Part shown: positions 1-8,848 of the stretch, piece by piece | How the letters are laid out: each line of letters begins with the position of its first letter | Position numbering within the stretch: the stretch's first letter is position 1 | Made by a program: the position numbers and the translations under genes | Notes under the pieces: generated by a model | Seen by the model: the letters and a program-made list of their open reading frames with translations, nothing else | What the model was told of the DNA's origin: nothing | Databases searched by the model: none | Origin: a virus | Reading direction: 5' to 3' (one strand) | Length of the DNA stretch: 23,317 nucleotides | IMG/VR virus record: IMGVR_UViG_3300027733_000209 | Coordinates: 1 to 23,317 of that record

Positions 1-2385
1 TGGGAACGTTGGGAAGGTTGGGAAGGTTGGTGATACTGGGTAGCCCTTTGGTGTGAACGTAGGGAACGTTGGGAAAGTTGGGAAAGTTGGGAAAGTTGGG
101 AAGGTAGGGAAGGTAGGGAAGGTTGGGAAGGTTGGTGATACTGGTGGTGTAGCAGTGCCAACAGCAACTACAGAACCTGAGTATACCGTTTCTGTACCGC
201 TAGCATTTGTTGAAACAAGCTTTGCTCTCCATTGTCTTGGAGCTGATACTCCACCCTTGCTAATATATACGTCTACGTCTGCCTGTGTTACTGTTGCACT
301 TGTGCTTCCTGTGTCTACAAAGTTTAAGTTTGAATCAGTTACTTGAAGCTGAATTGATGAAGACGGAGTTGGGGTACCTGTAGCTGCTAAACCAATTGAT
401 GCCGTTATAGTTGTTCCAACATTTCCAGTTCCAGATATAAACGCCTGGCCGCCAGATGGGGCTGCAGTTGCAGCTTGGTATGAGTATGTGGATACAGTAA
501 TTACTTGACCAGTAACTGCCGTGGTTCCAGCTATTGGGGATTGTGATGAAACTTTGCCCACTAATGTCATATTAGAAGTAAACTGTCCTGGGCCAGCGTT
601 AGAAATTGTATATTCGCTGGTACTTGAAGGAACTGAACCTCCAACAAAATTAGGAACAATAAAGGTTGAAGCACTTGCAGTAATGGAGCTAGAATAAACT
701 ATTGCAGATGTTCCTGCAGAGTTATATGCACTTGCTTTAGCTCTAAACATTTGAGGATAAGATCCTCCTCCTTTAGATATGTAATTAGATAAATCTGCTG
801 CTGTTACTACATAAGAAGTAACTCCCATATCAACATAATTTGCCTGGCCGTCCATTTTTTGTAAAGTTGTATTGTAACCAAGTGGCAGACCGTTACCAGT
901 AGACCATCCAGTAGTACTCATTGAAATTGTGGTTCCAACAACTCCTGTTCCAAATATGGTTGCTACTCCGCCAGTTGGAATTACATAATTTGTTCTACAT
1001 GTGACTATATTTGAAGATGCTGGTAAAGATGTTCCTGCTGAGTTTGTTGCCGTTGCTACTGCTACAAAAGTTGCTTGTGAGTCTGAGTCTGCTTGGGTTG
1101 TTGTATATGTTGCACTTGATGTACCTGTTGCAACTGCAACTCCATTTCTATTTATTACAATTGAGTATGTGGCTCCTATAACATCAAGCCAAGTTCCTTG
1201 ATTTGCAGTAAGTGTTACACCGACTGCCACTTCCCCTGTTGGGGTAAGTGTTGGGTTTGTATATACTGTTGGAATTTTATTTGCTGCATCAGGTGAATTT
1301 GATAGCCCAATCCATGGTCCTGTAAATCCTCTAGATGTTCCAGAAACAACTACTCTTAGCGGACCAAAATTTGCTCCCGCTGCAATTGGAAGATATGCGC
1401 TTTGAGCTGTTGTTCCTGTGCGATATGGAGACCATCCATATTCTAGAGTCTCGTCATTAAAATATTGATATTCTACAGAATATCCAGTTTGAACAATATT
1501 GTTTAAGGTCCAACTGGTTTGTATTGCTGTTGCATATACATATGGAGATATTGCAACTGATGATGCAGTAACTATAGGTTTATTTGGAAGCAAGTCAAGA
1601 ATGTCTTTTGATTGATACATGATTGCACCTAGTCTATTTCCTGGCTGCCCTATTGCTTGATTAAAAGCTGAAACTGCTGGGCTTGTTTCATTAAATGGTG
1701 CAACATATATACCTAGTGTTGTTAGCCCAATTAATTTAGTTAAATCTGGATTTCCAAAATCATAATCAAATAAATTATTGCCCTTGCCATTTATTGTTAT
1801 TTCTGTTCTTGCAATTCCTGGGCCCTGATATATTAATAAATAGCCATCTGCGCCTTCACAAACATCCCAAAATACTCTAATTTTTCCGTTGATTGGTCCT
1901 GCAGTATCTGACTGTACAAATGCAGTTATTGTTTCAATAAATTGAGGAAGCATTATTCCTGCAGATGTTCCGTATGCCTTTTCGCTGTCACCTGCATTAT
2001 TTGTAGCAATAACAGCGCATCTAATTTTATATCCAACTAGATCTCCAGTTAATAGAAAACTATTTTGTGTTGCCCCAGTAATTTGTGACCAGTTGATCTC
2101 TGCCCCAGCATATATTCCTTTTTCCCACTGGTATTTGTAAGATGTTGGACTACCTTCCCAAGTTCCATTTGTAGAGGTTACTGTTTGTCCAACTCCTTTA
2201 AACTCATCTGTTCTTGAATATGATAAGGTTGGATCTGTTAGCTTTTTTGGCTTTTCTAATATTTCTACCCATGATGTTCCGTTAAAAATAAATGCCTTTT
2301 TATAGTCTTGTGGGCCTGCACCCGTTACGACTTTAATTTTTTTGGACGGCAACCAAGAGGACCCGTCAAAAATTTTAAATGGCAA
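1..2385 (-). CDS. Tail fibre/adhesin with Ig-like domains and Phe-Pro-Thr repeats (3' end outside window)
   Basis: I translated the minus strand from 2385 to base 1 and found one open frame of 795 codons with no stop. The start is TTG at 2385-2383, six bases after a GGAG. There is no ATG nearby, and the gene begins just past the stop of the 609-aa fibre gene. The N-terminus has two F-x-G-x-S-W type motifs (KIFDGSSW, FIFNGTSW). Next come Ig/fibronectin-like domains, for example NGTWEGSPTSYKYQWEKG followed by GYKIRCAVIATNNAG, and further copies with GTW and NSAGTS motifs. At the far end are eight FPT tripeptides, the spacer FTPKGYPVSPT, then more FPT. The order suggests a surface-exposed tail protein that binds the host. 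That role is inferred; the fold class is reasonably clear. Confidence 0.8.
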   Translation of the reverse strand, partial: MPFKIFDGSSWLPSKKIKVVTGAGPQDYKKAFIFNGTSWVEILEKPKKLTDPTLSYSRTDEFKGVGQTVTSTNGTWEGSPTSYKYQWEKGIYAGAEINWSQITGATQNSFLLTGDLVGYKIRCAVIATNNAGDSEKAYGTSAGIMLPQFIETITAFVQSDTAGPINGKIRVFWDVCEGADGYLLIYQGPGIARTEITINGKGNNLFDYDFGNPDLTKLIGLTTLGIYVAPFNETSPAVSAFNQAIGQPGNRLGAIMYQSKDILDLLPNKPIVTASSVAISPYVYATAIQTSWTLNNIVQTGYSVEYQYFNDETLEYGWSPYRTGTTAQSAYLPIAAGANFGPLRVVVSGTSRGFTGPWIGLSNSPDAANKIPTVYTNPTLTPTGEVAVGVTLTANQGTWLDVIGATYSIVINRNGVAVATGTSSATYTTTQADSDSQATFVAVATATNSAGTSLPASSNIVTCRTNYVIPTGGVATIFGTGVVGTTISMSTTGWSTGNGLPLGYNTTLQKMDGQANYVDMGVTSYVVTAADLSNYISKGGGSYPQMFRAKASAYNSAGTSAIVYSSSITASASTFIVPNFVGGSVPSSTSEYTISNAGPGQFTSNMTLVGKVSSQSPIAGTTAVTGQVITVSTYSYQAATAAPSGGQAFISGTGNVGTTITASIGLAATGTPTPSSSIQLQVTDSNLNFVDTGSTSATVTQADVDVYISKGGVSAPRQWRAKLVSTNASGTETVYSGSVVAVGTATPPVSPTFPTFPTFPTFPTFPTFPTFPTFPTFTPKGYPVSPTFPTFPTFP
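10..144 (-). repeat. 9-bp tandem repeat encoding (Phe-Pro-Thr)n
   Basis: On the plus strand this reads as GGGAAGGTT-like 9-mers with A/G and T/A changes at single positions. On the minus strand it encodes FPT eight times, the spacer FTPKGYPVSPT, and further FPT units up to the window edge. The variation is mostly synonymous, which fits selection on the protein. Confidence 0.85.
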
Positions 2386-2399
2386 TTACTTCTCCGTTC

Positions 2400-4229
2400 T
2401 TAGTATTGAATGTAAATGTCTCCTGCTACGTATGTGCCAGTTGGCGCATCAACAGAAGTTCCATACAATATTTTGTTTCGTGCATTAGGGCTGGCGGCAT
2501 TTGAATATCCTCCAAGTGTTACTACGTCTCCTAGATAAACTACGTTTCCGTTAATACCGATAGAAGATTTTTCTAATTTAGTATTTGGGATTACGCCTTG
2601 TAATGCTGCGCTTGGTATTGAAGAATCGCTAAAGTTAACAGTAGCACTTGTAAACGAAACTGTTCCAGTAAATGTTGGATTGTCTTTTGGTGCAAGAGCT
2701 GAAACGTCCAAAGTTTCCCAACTAGGGCTGTAGCCATTAGTCATTAAATATTTGTTAGAATGTGATGTTTGATCTGGAAGCCCTGCAATTGCTGTTAATC
2801 CTGTTACATTCACTCCAGTAAAATCTATAGCACCAGTAAATACAGGGCTATTTAATGGAGCCTTGAGATCTAGGGCAGTCAATGTTGCTGTTGAAATTGG
2901 CTTGTTAATATCTGAAGTGTTATCAACATTTCCTAGTCCTACGTGAGTTTTTGTAATTCCAGCAACTGTGCCTGTAAATGTTGGATTAGCTTTTGGAGCA
3001 TATGTTGATGCTGCAGTTGTAGAAGATAGTTTTGTTCCAACAAGAGTAGTTAATGATGATACTGCAGATTCATCGTTTGCTAATTGTGCTGCAAGCTCAC
3101 CCAAAGTATCCAATGAGGCTGGAGCTGAATTAACAAGAGATGCTACTGCTGCACTTATATCTGATGTTCTAGCAATTGTAGATGGAATTACTGATTCTAA
3201 TATTTGAGATGAAGAATTAAGTCCTGCGTATCCTCCAGGGTTATTCTTATCCCCTTCAAGAACATAAGAGTCAAGTTGGTTGGCAAGTCCTGGAATTGTT
3301 ACATATTGATTAGCTATTTCAGTTCTTAGATCTTCTGCTACAGTATTTGTATAAATAGTTGCTGCAGTAAACTTTGAGTTTGTTGCAGATAAAGCTCTGG
3401 CATCTGTAAAGTATTTATTTAATGTGCCTTCTGCAAGGTTATTTGTTGTTTTCCCTGTCAGGGAAACGCTTGCTGTAGCTGTAGCAATATCTGATGCAAC
3501 AGCTGCTTTTGCTCTAGCGTCTGTAAAGTATTTATTAGTTCCTTCTGCAATTTGAGTTGTAGTGGTAGAGTTAATTGCAATATTTCTGTCAACAATTTCA
3601 TTAGAAATTGCAGTATTTATTGCATTGCTTCTATTTGAAGCCTCTTGTGCTACTGCTGTAACTATTTCTGCAGATCTTGCAATTGCCTCTTGTGTTACGA
3701 GAGAGCCTGCTATGTTTGTAGCATCTGAATGAGCTTCTGTTAAAATTCCTGCTCTAGCTGCTGCAATTGCTGATGTCGATGAAGTTCCAGCTGCTGCAAT
3801 TGCTTCTGCTTTGGCTGCTGCAATTGCTGAGTTTCTTGCTACCGATTCAGCGGTGGCAGCATTAGAAATTGCTGATGCATTAGCAGCAAGTGCTCTTGCA
3901 TTTGTAAAGTATAAGTTAGATCCTTCTGATAAATTGCTTGTTGATTGAGTGCTAAACTTTGCATCAACTACTGCCTGTACTTCAGTATTAACTGATTGAT
4001 AATCTGGCAATTGAGAAATTGGAACTTTTCCAGTTGCGCCAAGCGTTGCAACACCATTGGCTGCACCCACTTTAAATGCATAAAATGATTGCTGGTTCCA
4101 TCTAGAACCATTACCTATTTTAAACTTATATGTATCGGTTTCAACACCGATTTCACCTGGAAGTAAAACTGGGTTTATTGTTGTCCAGTTTATTGATGTA
4201 TCTCTTCTAAATAGAATTTTTGTTGACAT
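2400..4229 (-). CDS. Long tail fibre protein
   Basis: A 609-aa tail fibre. Residues 24-47 (GEIGVETDTYKFKIGNGSRW) match the N-terminal module common on phage tail fibres and tropism determinants. Residues 115-225 are Ala-rich and probably form an extended helical shaft. The repeat EG-x-x-x-YFT-D/N-ARA occurs at about 101-113, 229-239 and 267-279, a signature of long phage fibres. VGLGNVDNTSDINKP at 430-444 is the classical fibre repeat. NPTFTG-type repeats stand at 415-420, 460-466 and 517-522. The start is supported by GGAGGA placed inside the last codons of the upstream gene, three bases before this ATG. It probably forms a trimeric host-recognition fibre; the receptor is unknown. Confidence 0.85.
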   Translation of the reverse strand: MSTKILFRRDTSINWTTINPVLLPGEIGVETDTYKFKIGNGSRWNQQSFYAFKVGAANGVATLGATGKVPISQLPDYQSVNTEVQAVVDAKFSTQSTSNLSEGSNLYFTNARALAANASAISNAATAESVARNSAIAAAKAEAIAAAGTSSTSAIAAARAGILTEAHSDATNIAGSLVTQEAIARSAEIVTAVAQEASNRSNAINTAISNEIVDRNIAINSTTTTQIAEGTNKYFTDARAKAAVASDIATATASVSLTGKTTNNLAEGTLNKYFTDARALSATNSKFTAATIYTNTVAEDLRTEIANQYVTIPGLANQLDSYVLEGDKNNPGGYAGLNSSSQILESVIPSTIARTSDISAAVASLVNSAPASLDTLGELAAQLANDESAVSSLTTLVGTKLSSTTAASTYAPKANPTFTGTVAGITKTHVGLGNVDNTSDINKPISTATLTALDLKAPLNSPVFTGAIDFTGVNVTGLTAIAGLPDQTSHSNKYLMTNGYSPSWETLDVSALAPKDNPTFTGTVSFTSATVNFSDSSIPSAALQGVIPNTKLEKSSIGINGNVVYLGDVVTLGGYSNAASPNARNKILYGTSVDAPTGTYVAGDIYIQY

Positions 4230-4232
4230 TAT

Positions 4233-4694
4233 TTATGCTCCTCCAAAATCAATAACTGTTGAGTCTTGTTCTGTTGAAGCTCCTCCTTCTAGCAATGTAT
4301 TGTCTTCTTCTGGTTCTGGTATTGAATCTGGAGCGCCGCCACTAAACAATGTCAGTTGAGTATAATCTGGATCTACCAAATCGTCCTCTGGGCCTCCTCC
4401 TATTATACCTGCAACTATTGGCAAAGCCTGTTCAGGTCCTTCAGCTTCATTATAGTTTTGAAATCTAATTGGATTTCTAACGTCTACTGTGTGTAGCCTT
4501 CCGTCAAATGCGTGTGTATGCTCATAAAATGGGGTTGGGTCATCGCTTGGGGGTGTAAGCTCCATCCAAACTGCTCCATTAAATATACGTAAGTTTTTAG
4601 TAATGACATTATAATAAATGTCACCCTCACGGGCATTGGCTGGGTCATCCTGTATTGTTAAAAGATTTAATGCAACCTTCATTTGACGTGACAT
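4233..4694 (-). CDS. Small tail-associated protein with NG-W module and acidic tail
   Basis: A 153-aa protein in the tail-fibre operon. Residues 22-45 hold the module REGDIYYN...LRIFNGAVW that also occurs in neighbouring tail genes. A His/Asp-containing stretch (YEHTHAFDGRLHTVD) follows at about 57-71. The C-terminal third is acidic and rich in Gly, Pro and Asp. An AGGA lies about seven bases before the ATG. It is probably a minor tail or fibre-connector protein, judged from its position and the shared module. No enzymatic motif is visible. Confidence 0.7.
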   Translation of the reverse strand: MSRQMKVALNLLTIQDDPANAREGDIYYNVITKNLRIFNGAVWMELTPPSDDPTPFYEHTHAFDGRLHTVDVRNPIRFQNYNEAEGPEQALPIVAGIIGGGPEDDLVDPDYTQLTLFSGGAPDSIPEPEEDNTLLEGGASTEQDSTVIDFGGA

Positions 4695-4698
4695 CTAT

Positions 4699-5670
4699 TT
4701 ATCCTACTACTACTACCTTGTATTGCCCTGCTGTTGGAGCGGTGGCAAAATCAATAGTTACTGAATTTTGATCTGTTATTTTAACATCTGCTTCAATTTG
4801 TGCAAATGGAGATGCGGCTTCAAAGATTTGAACTGTGACTTCAGTTGTGCCTAATCTATGTAACACTGGGTGTGTTGTAGAAGTAGCTGAAAGAACTTCT
4901 GCATACTTTCTTGCAATTGCATGATAATTGACTCCATTATTTGTTAATGTCCATTTATCTGATGTTTCATTCCATAAGATTTCTACATCTGTCTCTGTTC
5001 CACGCTCTACACGAATTCCAGCATCTGCTGCTGGTGCTCCTGTAAAGTCGGTATTAAGATTAATCTTATTATCAACTATATTTACCTGTGTAGTATTTAC
5101 TGAGTTAATTGTTCCAGTTACGTTTAGGTTCCCGCCAACGGTTAAGTTGTTGGTAATTGTTACGTCATCTGGTAAACCAATTGTAACTGCTGCATTATGT
5201 CCACTATTTGGAGATACTGTAACTTCTCCAGCTGTTCCGACTATAGTTGCTACATAATCGCCTGTTGTTTGTGTGCTAAGAGGTATAACTAAATTAGCTT
5301 CGCTGGCTGCAGTTAAACGTCCTTGCTGGTCAACAGTAAATGTTGGTACTTTTGTAATTGAGCCATATGTGCCTGCAGTAACTGAGGTATCATTGAGCTT
5401 AATTGTTGTATATCCTGCTGGGTCATTATATGTTGAGGTTAATCCTGTTCCTCCAACAATATATTGACCAATAGCATCTTGAATAACCTCTAAAGATCCA
5501 GAAGTAGAAATCCACTCTGTACCATTCCAGAAGTACATAATATTATCGCCAGTATTGTAGTAAACTTGACCCGATACTGGACTAGTTGGTGCTGATCCTA
5601 AATTTTGAATTCTAGCATTGAGTAACTCATTTTTATTGAGATCAATACTAACTAAAAACTTTTTTGACAT
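4699..5670 (-). CDS. Minor tail / fibre protein
   Basis: A 323-aa protein. The N-terminus ([17 protein letters not shown]) and the motif [20 protein letters not shown] (34-53) are typical of phage tail-tip or fibre proteins. The middle is Thr/Gly/Val-rich beta structure ([21 protein letters not shown]), as in beta-helical fibre shafts. The C-terminus ([18 protein letters not shown] to GQYKVVVVG) looks like a compact beta-sandwich tip and resembles the C-terminus of the 146-aa neighbour, which also has an H-x-LG motif. The start is supported by AAGGGGG shortly before the ATG. Its role in adsorption is inferred from context. Confidence 0.75.
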   Translation of the reverse strand: MSKKFLVSIDLNKNELLNARIQNLGSAPTSPVSGQVYYNTGDNIMYFWNGTEWISTSGSLEVIQDAIGQYIVGGTGLTSTYNDPAGYTTIKLNDTSVTAGTYGSITKVPTFTVDQQGRLTAASEANLVIPLSTQTTGDYVATIVGTAGEVTVSPNSGHNAAVTIGLPDDVTITNNLTVGGNLNVTGTINSVNTTQVNIVDNKINLNTDFTGAPAADAGIRVERGTETDVEILWNETSDKWTLTNNGVNYHAIARKYAEVLSATSTTHPVLHRLGTTEVTVQIFEAASPFAQIEADVKITDQNSVTIDFATAPTAGQYKVVVVG

Positions 5671-5682
5671 TGTCTTTCCCCC

Positions 5683-6123
5683 TTATGACAGATATGCTGT
5701 CCCTGAAAATGGCTGTGCCATAGTCAGTGTTAATTTATTTGTGTTGTTATAGTCTATACCTGTTTCAAGTATATCCCCTGCGCTTGATTTTATTGTTACG
5801 TTTGGATGATAGCCCAAATTATGCTCTATTGGTAAAGAATATATTCCAGCAACTGGACCCGTTAATTGAGTTAGTTCCCAAGAATAAGCTAGAGTGTTTG
5901 TTGTGAGCAATATAATTTTGGCATTTTGCCATGTTGCATCAGATAGTTTTGGACCATAGAATTTAGATGTATTAGTATCATAGTAGAAGTCGCCCTCTAG
6001 GCCTAAATTATTTGAAGGTATACCATTACCACTTAATATGGTTTTACCCCTAGGTCCTTGCGGTCCTGGGGTTGATATAACTACATCGTTAATTACTTCG
6101 GTTACGACTATTGATTCTGTCAT
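5683..6123 (-). CDS. Small tail protein with collagen-like GPQGPRG
   Basis: A 146-aa protein. Residues 20-26 are GPQGPRG, a short collagen-like stretch often found at trimeric joints of phage fibres. It is followed by EGDFYYDTNTSKFYGP and a W, a variant of the module shared by this operon. The C-terminal half (LPIEHNLGYHPNVTIKSSAGD...LTLTMAQPFSGTAYLS) is a beta domain of the type that ends tail-fibre or baseplate proteins. Its ATG shares one base with the TAA of the preceding gene (TAATG), so translation is probably coupled. Confidence 0.75.
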   Translation of the reverse strand: MTESIVVTEVINDVVISTPGPQGPRGKTILSGNGIPSNNLGLEGDFYYDTNTSKFYGPKLSDATWQNAKIILLTTNTLAYSWELTQLTGPVAGIYSLPIEHNLGYHPNVTIKSSAGDILETGIDYNNTNKLTLTMAQPFSGTAYLS

Positions 6124-6470
6124 TATATGGTTACCGATCTATTGAGCGTCATAAAGCCCTCAAGGAGTTTTATTTTGTTCCCATTAGAATCGACAACCAT
6201 TAAATCATAAGATGATTTAGGATAAAAGAGTTTATTTGTTTGTGTAGGTGTCATTTTAATAGTTAATTTACCACGTGTTGGATCAATTACTATTCCACCA
6301 GAAGGTGATGTTAAGGTTACAGCTAATTTTGCTCCACCCTTTGTATCACGAACCTGCATCTTTGCGGATGCGCCTGTAAGATCAATTGCATTTCCATTAT
6401 CGTCTTTATATTCTAGTATAAAGCTAAATGTTGCATTTTGATCTACTTCAAAGTTCTTTTGTCCTGCCAT
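6123..6470 (-). CDS. Small tail/baseplate beta-domain protein
   Basis: A 115-aa protein beginning MAGQKNFEVDQNATF and containing DLTGASAKMQVRDTKGG and GKLTIKMTPTQTNKL. This all-beta pattern resembles the N-terminal domain of phage baseplate upper proteins, where DLTGATA-x-MQIR-type motifs are common. It is the first gene of the tail block after the holin. An AGGAG stands ten bases before the ATG; a nearer out-of-frame ATG is ignored. Its stop overlaps the next start. It is probably structural, perhaps a fibre-anchoring domain; the family assignment is tentative. Confidence 0.65.
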   Translation of the reverse strand: MAGQKNFEVDQNATFSFILEYKDDNGNAIDLTGASAKMQVRDTKGGAKLAVTLTSPSGGIVIDPTRGKLTIKMTPTQTNKLFYPKSSYDLMVVDSNGNKIKLLEGFMTLNRSVTI

Positions 6471-6492
6471 TTGCCATAGTCTCCTAAATAGG

Positions 6493-6526
6493 AATACTCC
6501 TGTACTAATTTTAGCACAGGAGTATT
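6493..6526 (-). other. Perfect RNA hairpin between the holin and tail genes
   Basis: An 11-bp arm (AATACTCCTGT / ACAGGAGTATT) is extended by CTAA/TTAG. The single odd position is a G-U pair in the minus-strand transcript but an A-C mismatch in plus-strand RNA, so the structure belongs to the minus-strand mRNA. No U-run follows; CCTATTTAGGAG and the next gene's ribosome-binding site come instead. It therefore looks like a processing or stability element, or a weak attenuator, rather than a classical terminator. Confidence 0.65.
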
Positions 6527-6542
6527 CTTAATTGACTATTTT

Positions 6543-6782
6543 TTAAGCTTTATTAGTAAACCCAAAACTCTTATCATTTGGGTTGAGAGCCTTCAAGATT
6601 ACGGGTGCAACGGCTGCGATGCCACCAAGTAGTAAATCTTTAGGATTTGTATTGCCTGTCATGTATAAGGCTAGCGCTGCTGAAAGAAATGCTCTTCCGT
6701 AGCTTGCTAACGCTGCTAGAATCTGTTCTTGCATTGTTACCTTTCCATCTTTGTTTAAATCTGCTTTTGCAAATTTAGCCAT
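6543..6782 (-). CDS. Holin-like membrane protein with an EF-hand loop
   Basis: A 79-aa protein. Residues 8-19 (DLNKDGKVTMQE) form a complete canonical EF-hand calcium loop: D1, N3, D5, G6, V8, E12. It is followed by two hydrophobic segments, about 21-43 (ILAALASYGRAFLSAALALYM) and 50-66 (LLLGGIAAVAPVILKAL), and a C-terminus NPNDKSFG. From memory, two membrane spans and an NP-x-D-x-x-FG tail resemble small actinobacteriophage holins. The ATG has GAGGAG about seven bases upstream. The gene lies between nrdJ and the tail genes, with the lysozyme close by on the other strand. The membrane role in lysis is inferred. Confidence 0.65.
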   Translation of the reverse strand: MAKFAKADLNKDGKVTMQEQILAALASYGRAFLSAALALYMTGNTNPKDLLLGGIAAVAPVILKALNPNDKSFGFTNKA

Positions 6783-6848
6783 ATTGTCATCTCCTCGTGG
6801 GCGTGGTGCCCATGAATTTTGGTTTTACCCAATACTATAATTCTACCA

Positions 6849-8783
6849 CTATGCCGAGATATCCACAAGCTCACAGTTTCCGTCTGAACTGCAAGCAAGC
6901 GTGGCATTTGTAGATGTGCCATCTTCTGTCTCATAAAATGATAGGTCTTCCCAACGAATATTTTTAGGCATTTTTGCCACCAAAGCATCGTATTCTTCTT
7001 TTGAAATTTCCTGGTATGGTGCCTGCTTATATGTATGCTCTGAATGAGGCAGGAATGAAATACCAGAAACTTCATCAAAGTTTTTATAAACCCATGCTCC
7101 TACTTCCATCCACTCATCTTCTTTAACAGATACTGTAATTGAGGGCTTATGCTCACACCATGCACGTTGGTAAACCAGCCAAATGTTTAGGTGGTCAATT
7201 GCTGTTAAGTCATTTCTAATTATTGCACCTTCTGGTGCTTTTATTGGAAATGAAAATACGTATGTATCGTTTGGCTTCATTACATCATCTTCTACTGGAA
7301 TTCCAACTTCCTTCAAAAACGTAGAGATAGGATCTCCCTTTGAACCACGAACTGTACGAATGTAGTATGGAGAATGCCAAGCATGCATTCCTGAAGATAC
7401 GCCAACTAATTGAGATACTGTTCCTGATGGTTTCACGCATGTAATTGCTGCTGATTCTGGAATACCGATTTTTTCAGCCTCGTTTTTATTTTGTGCTCTT
7501 GCCAATTCTCTTAAAGTCATTAAGAATGCCTCTAAAGAAACAAGATCTTCTTTCCCTGACATAAACTTATGCCCAAATTGTCCTGTTAGGGAAACCCCTA
7601 GTAAACGCTCTTCTTCTGTGTTATCTTTCCAGATTTTACGTAGGTACTTAAAGTCTGTAAGTGTTGATTGCCATGTTCCAAGGATTGTTGCAAGCTCGAC
7701 CTTACGTTGAATATCTTTCTTTGTGTCATTTTCACGTAGTACGACTTCTGAAAGGTTACAAAACTGGTAAGGACGTAAAATAATCTCTGAGCACGGGTTA
7801 GTTCCATAGTGAATATCTGGATCTCTTCTTCCATACTTGGCTGCCTGGGCTTGAGCTGCGGCCACATTGTATATACCTCGTTCTCCTGACTTCGAGTCAT
7901 ATAAAGATTTCCATTCTGCAATAAATTGCTCCATCTCTGGCTTGCGAGAGTACGCAACAGAGTTATTAGATAAAGCACGTTGTGGACTTGCTTCCCACCA
8001 GTTACCTGATTTGGCTTGAGCCATTTCAATGTCGTTAATATTTGAAAGTGAAATCATTGCAGAGCGTCTAACTCCTCCAACAACAACTACCTCACCAATT
8101 TTACACATAATGTCGTGGCATTCAATTGGCTTTAGATTTCTACCAGCGGCAGACTTAAATTTTGCAATAGTAAAATCAAAAAGATTTACAAGAGGTTGTG
8201 GTCCAGAAGACCTTCCACCCATTGTCTTAAGTCTTGCTCCAGCAGGACGAACTTTTGAAACGTCAATAGCTGGAATGTGCCCTGTCCAAAGCAATGCGAG
8301 TAGTTCACGATATGCCTTAGCCCAACCTTGCTTAGAATCTTCTACAACAATAACAGTGTCTGTTTTTTCAAGTTTTTCTGGAACGGCAGGAAGTTTATTA
8401 ATGTACTTGTATTCTACTGAGAATCCGACACCCGTTCCGCACATCAAAATATACATTGTTTCGTCAAATGATCTTGGAGAGTCAACTGGTAAGAATGCAC
8501 AGTTATATCCAGCAACGTTGTCTCTTTCTAATGCGGCTCCAGAAGTCATAACTGATCTCATAGATGGCATTACATTTCGTTCAAATACAAACTCTTTTAA
8601 TTCCGCAACAAGCTTCTCATTTGGAATATAATTATGATTTTCTTTTAAATGATTGGTCATGAAAGAAAAATATCTATCTACTGTTTCTCCCCATGTTTCT
8701 CTACGGCCTTCTGCTTCTACCCACTTTGCATATCTAGATAAAGCAATAAAGTTTTCATAAGGGTTTTCAATAGTTTGTGACAT
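6849..8783 (-). CDS. nrdJ: Class II (B12-dependent) ribonucleoside-triphosphate reductase
   Basis: A 644-aa enzyme that would reduce ribonucleotides to deoxyribonucleotides with adenosylcobalamin, supplying phage DNA synthesis. The active-site sequence TNPCSEI gives N329, C331 (thiyl radical) and E333. C342 follows eleven residues after C331, the same spacing as the C408/C419 pair of Lactobacillus leichmannii RTPR. C95 (YNCAF) is the likely disulfide partner. The C-terminal C631-x5-C637 pair would relay electrons from thioredoxin. It is about 95 residues shorter than the Lactobacillus enzyme. It is transcribed away from the lysozyme gene and is followed by the holin gene. The ATG has only AAAGG, ten bases upstream. 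Confidence 0.95.
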   Translation of the reverse strand: MSQTIENPYENFIALSRYAKWVEAEGRRETWGETVDRYFSFMTNHLKENHNYIPNEKLVAELKEFVFERNVMPSMRSVMTSGAALERDNVAGYNCAFLPVDSPRSFDETMYILMCGTGVGFSVEYKYINKLPAVPEKLEKTDTVIVVEDSKQGWAKAYRELLALLWTGHIPAIDVSKVRPAGARLKTMGGRSSGPQPLVNLFDFTIAKFKSAAGRNLKPIECHDIMCKIGEVVVVGGVRRSAMISLSNINDIEMAQAKSGNWWEASPQRALSNNSVAYSRKPEMEQFIAEWKSLYDSKSGERGIYNVAAAQAQAAKYGRRDPDIHYGTNPCSEIILRPYQFCNLSEVVLRENDTKKDIQRKVELATILGTWQSTLTDFKYLRKIWKDNTEEERLLGVSLTGQFGHKFMSGKEDLVSLEAFLMTLRELARAQNKNEAEKIGIPESAAITCVKPSGTVSQLVGVSSGMHAWHSPYYIRTVRGSKGDPISTFLKEVGIPVEDDVMKPNDTYVFSFPIKAPEGAIIRNDLTAIDHLNIWLVYQRAWCEHKPSITVSVKEDEWMEVGAWVYKNFDEVSGISFLPHSEHTYKQAPYQEISKEEYDALVAKMPKNIRWEDLSFYETEDGTSTNATLACSSDGNCELVDISA

Positions 8784-8848
8784 TAATATACGACCTTTTC
8801 TCCGCCTTGCGGTATAATTTTTAGATGAAGTCCTAGTGTATCAAACTT

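Noticed and set aside
53-346. Plus-strand frame with GKVGKVGKVG repeats
   Set aside because: It is the antisense of the FPT repeat of the minus-strand tail gene, whose frame is open across the whole 2385 bases.
1001-1201. Plus-strand frame in the tail region
   Set aside because: Antisense shadow of the Ig-like tail protein; no ribosome-binding site.
4351-4366. TGTCAG close to TATAAT
   Set aside because: Spacing is 5, not 10, and it lies inside a tail gene on the non-transcribed strand.
6755-7078. 107-aa minus-strand frame overlapping the nrdJ end
   Set aside because: Out of frame with nrdJ and the holin; composition is not protein-like.
8029-8631. 200-aa plus-strand frame
   Set aside because: Lies wholly antisense to nrdJ, whose identity is certain.
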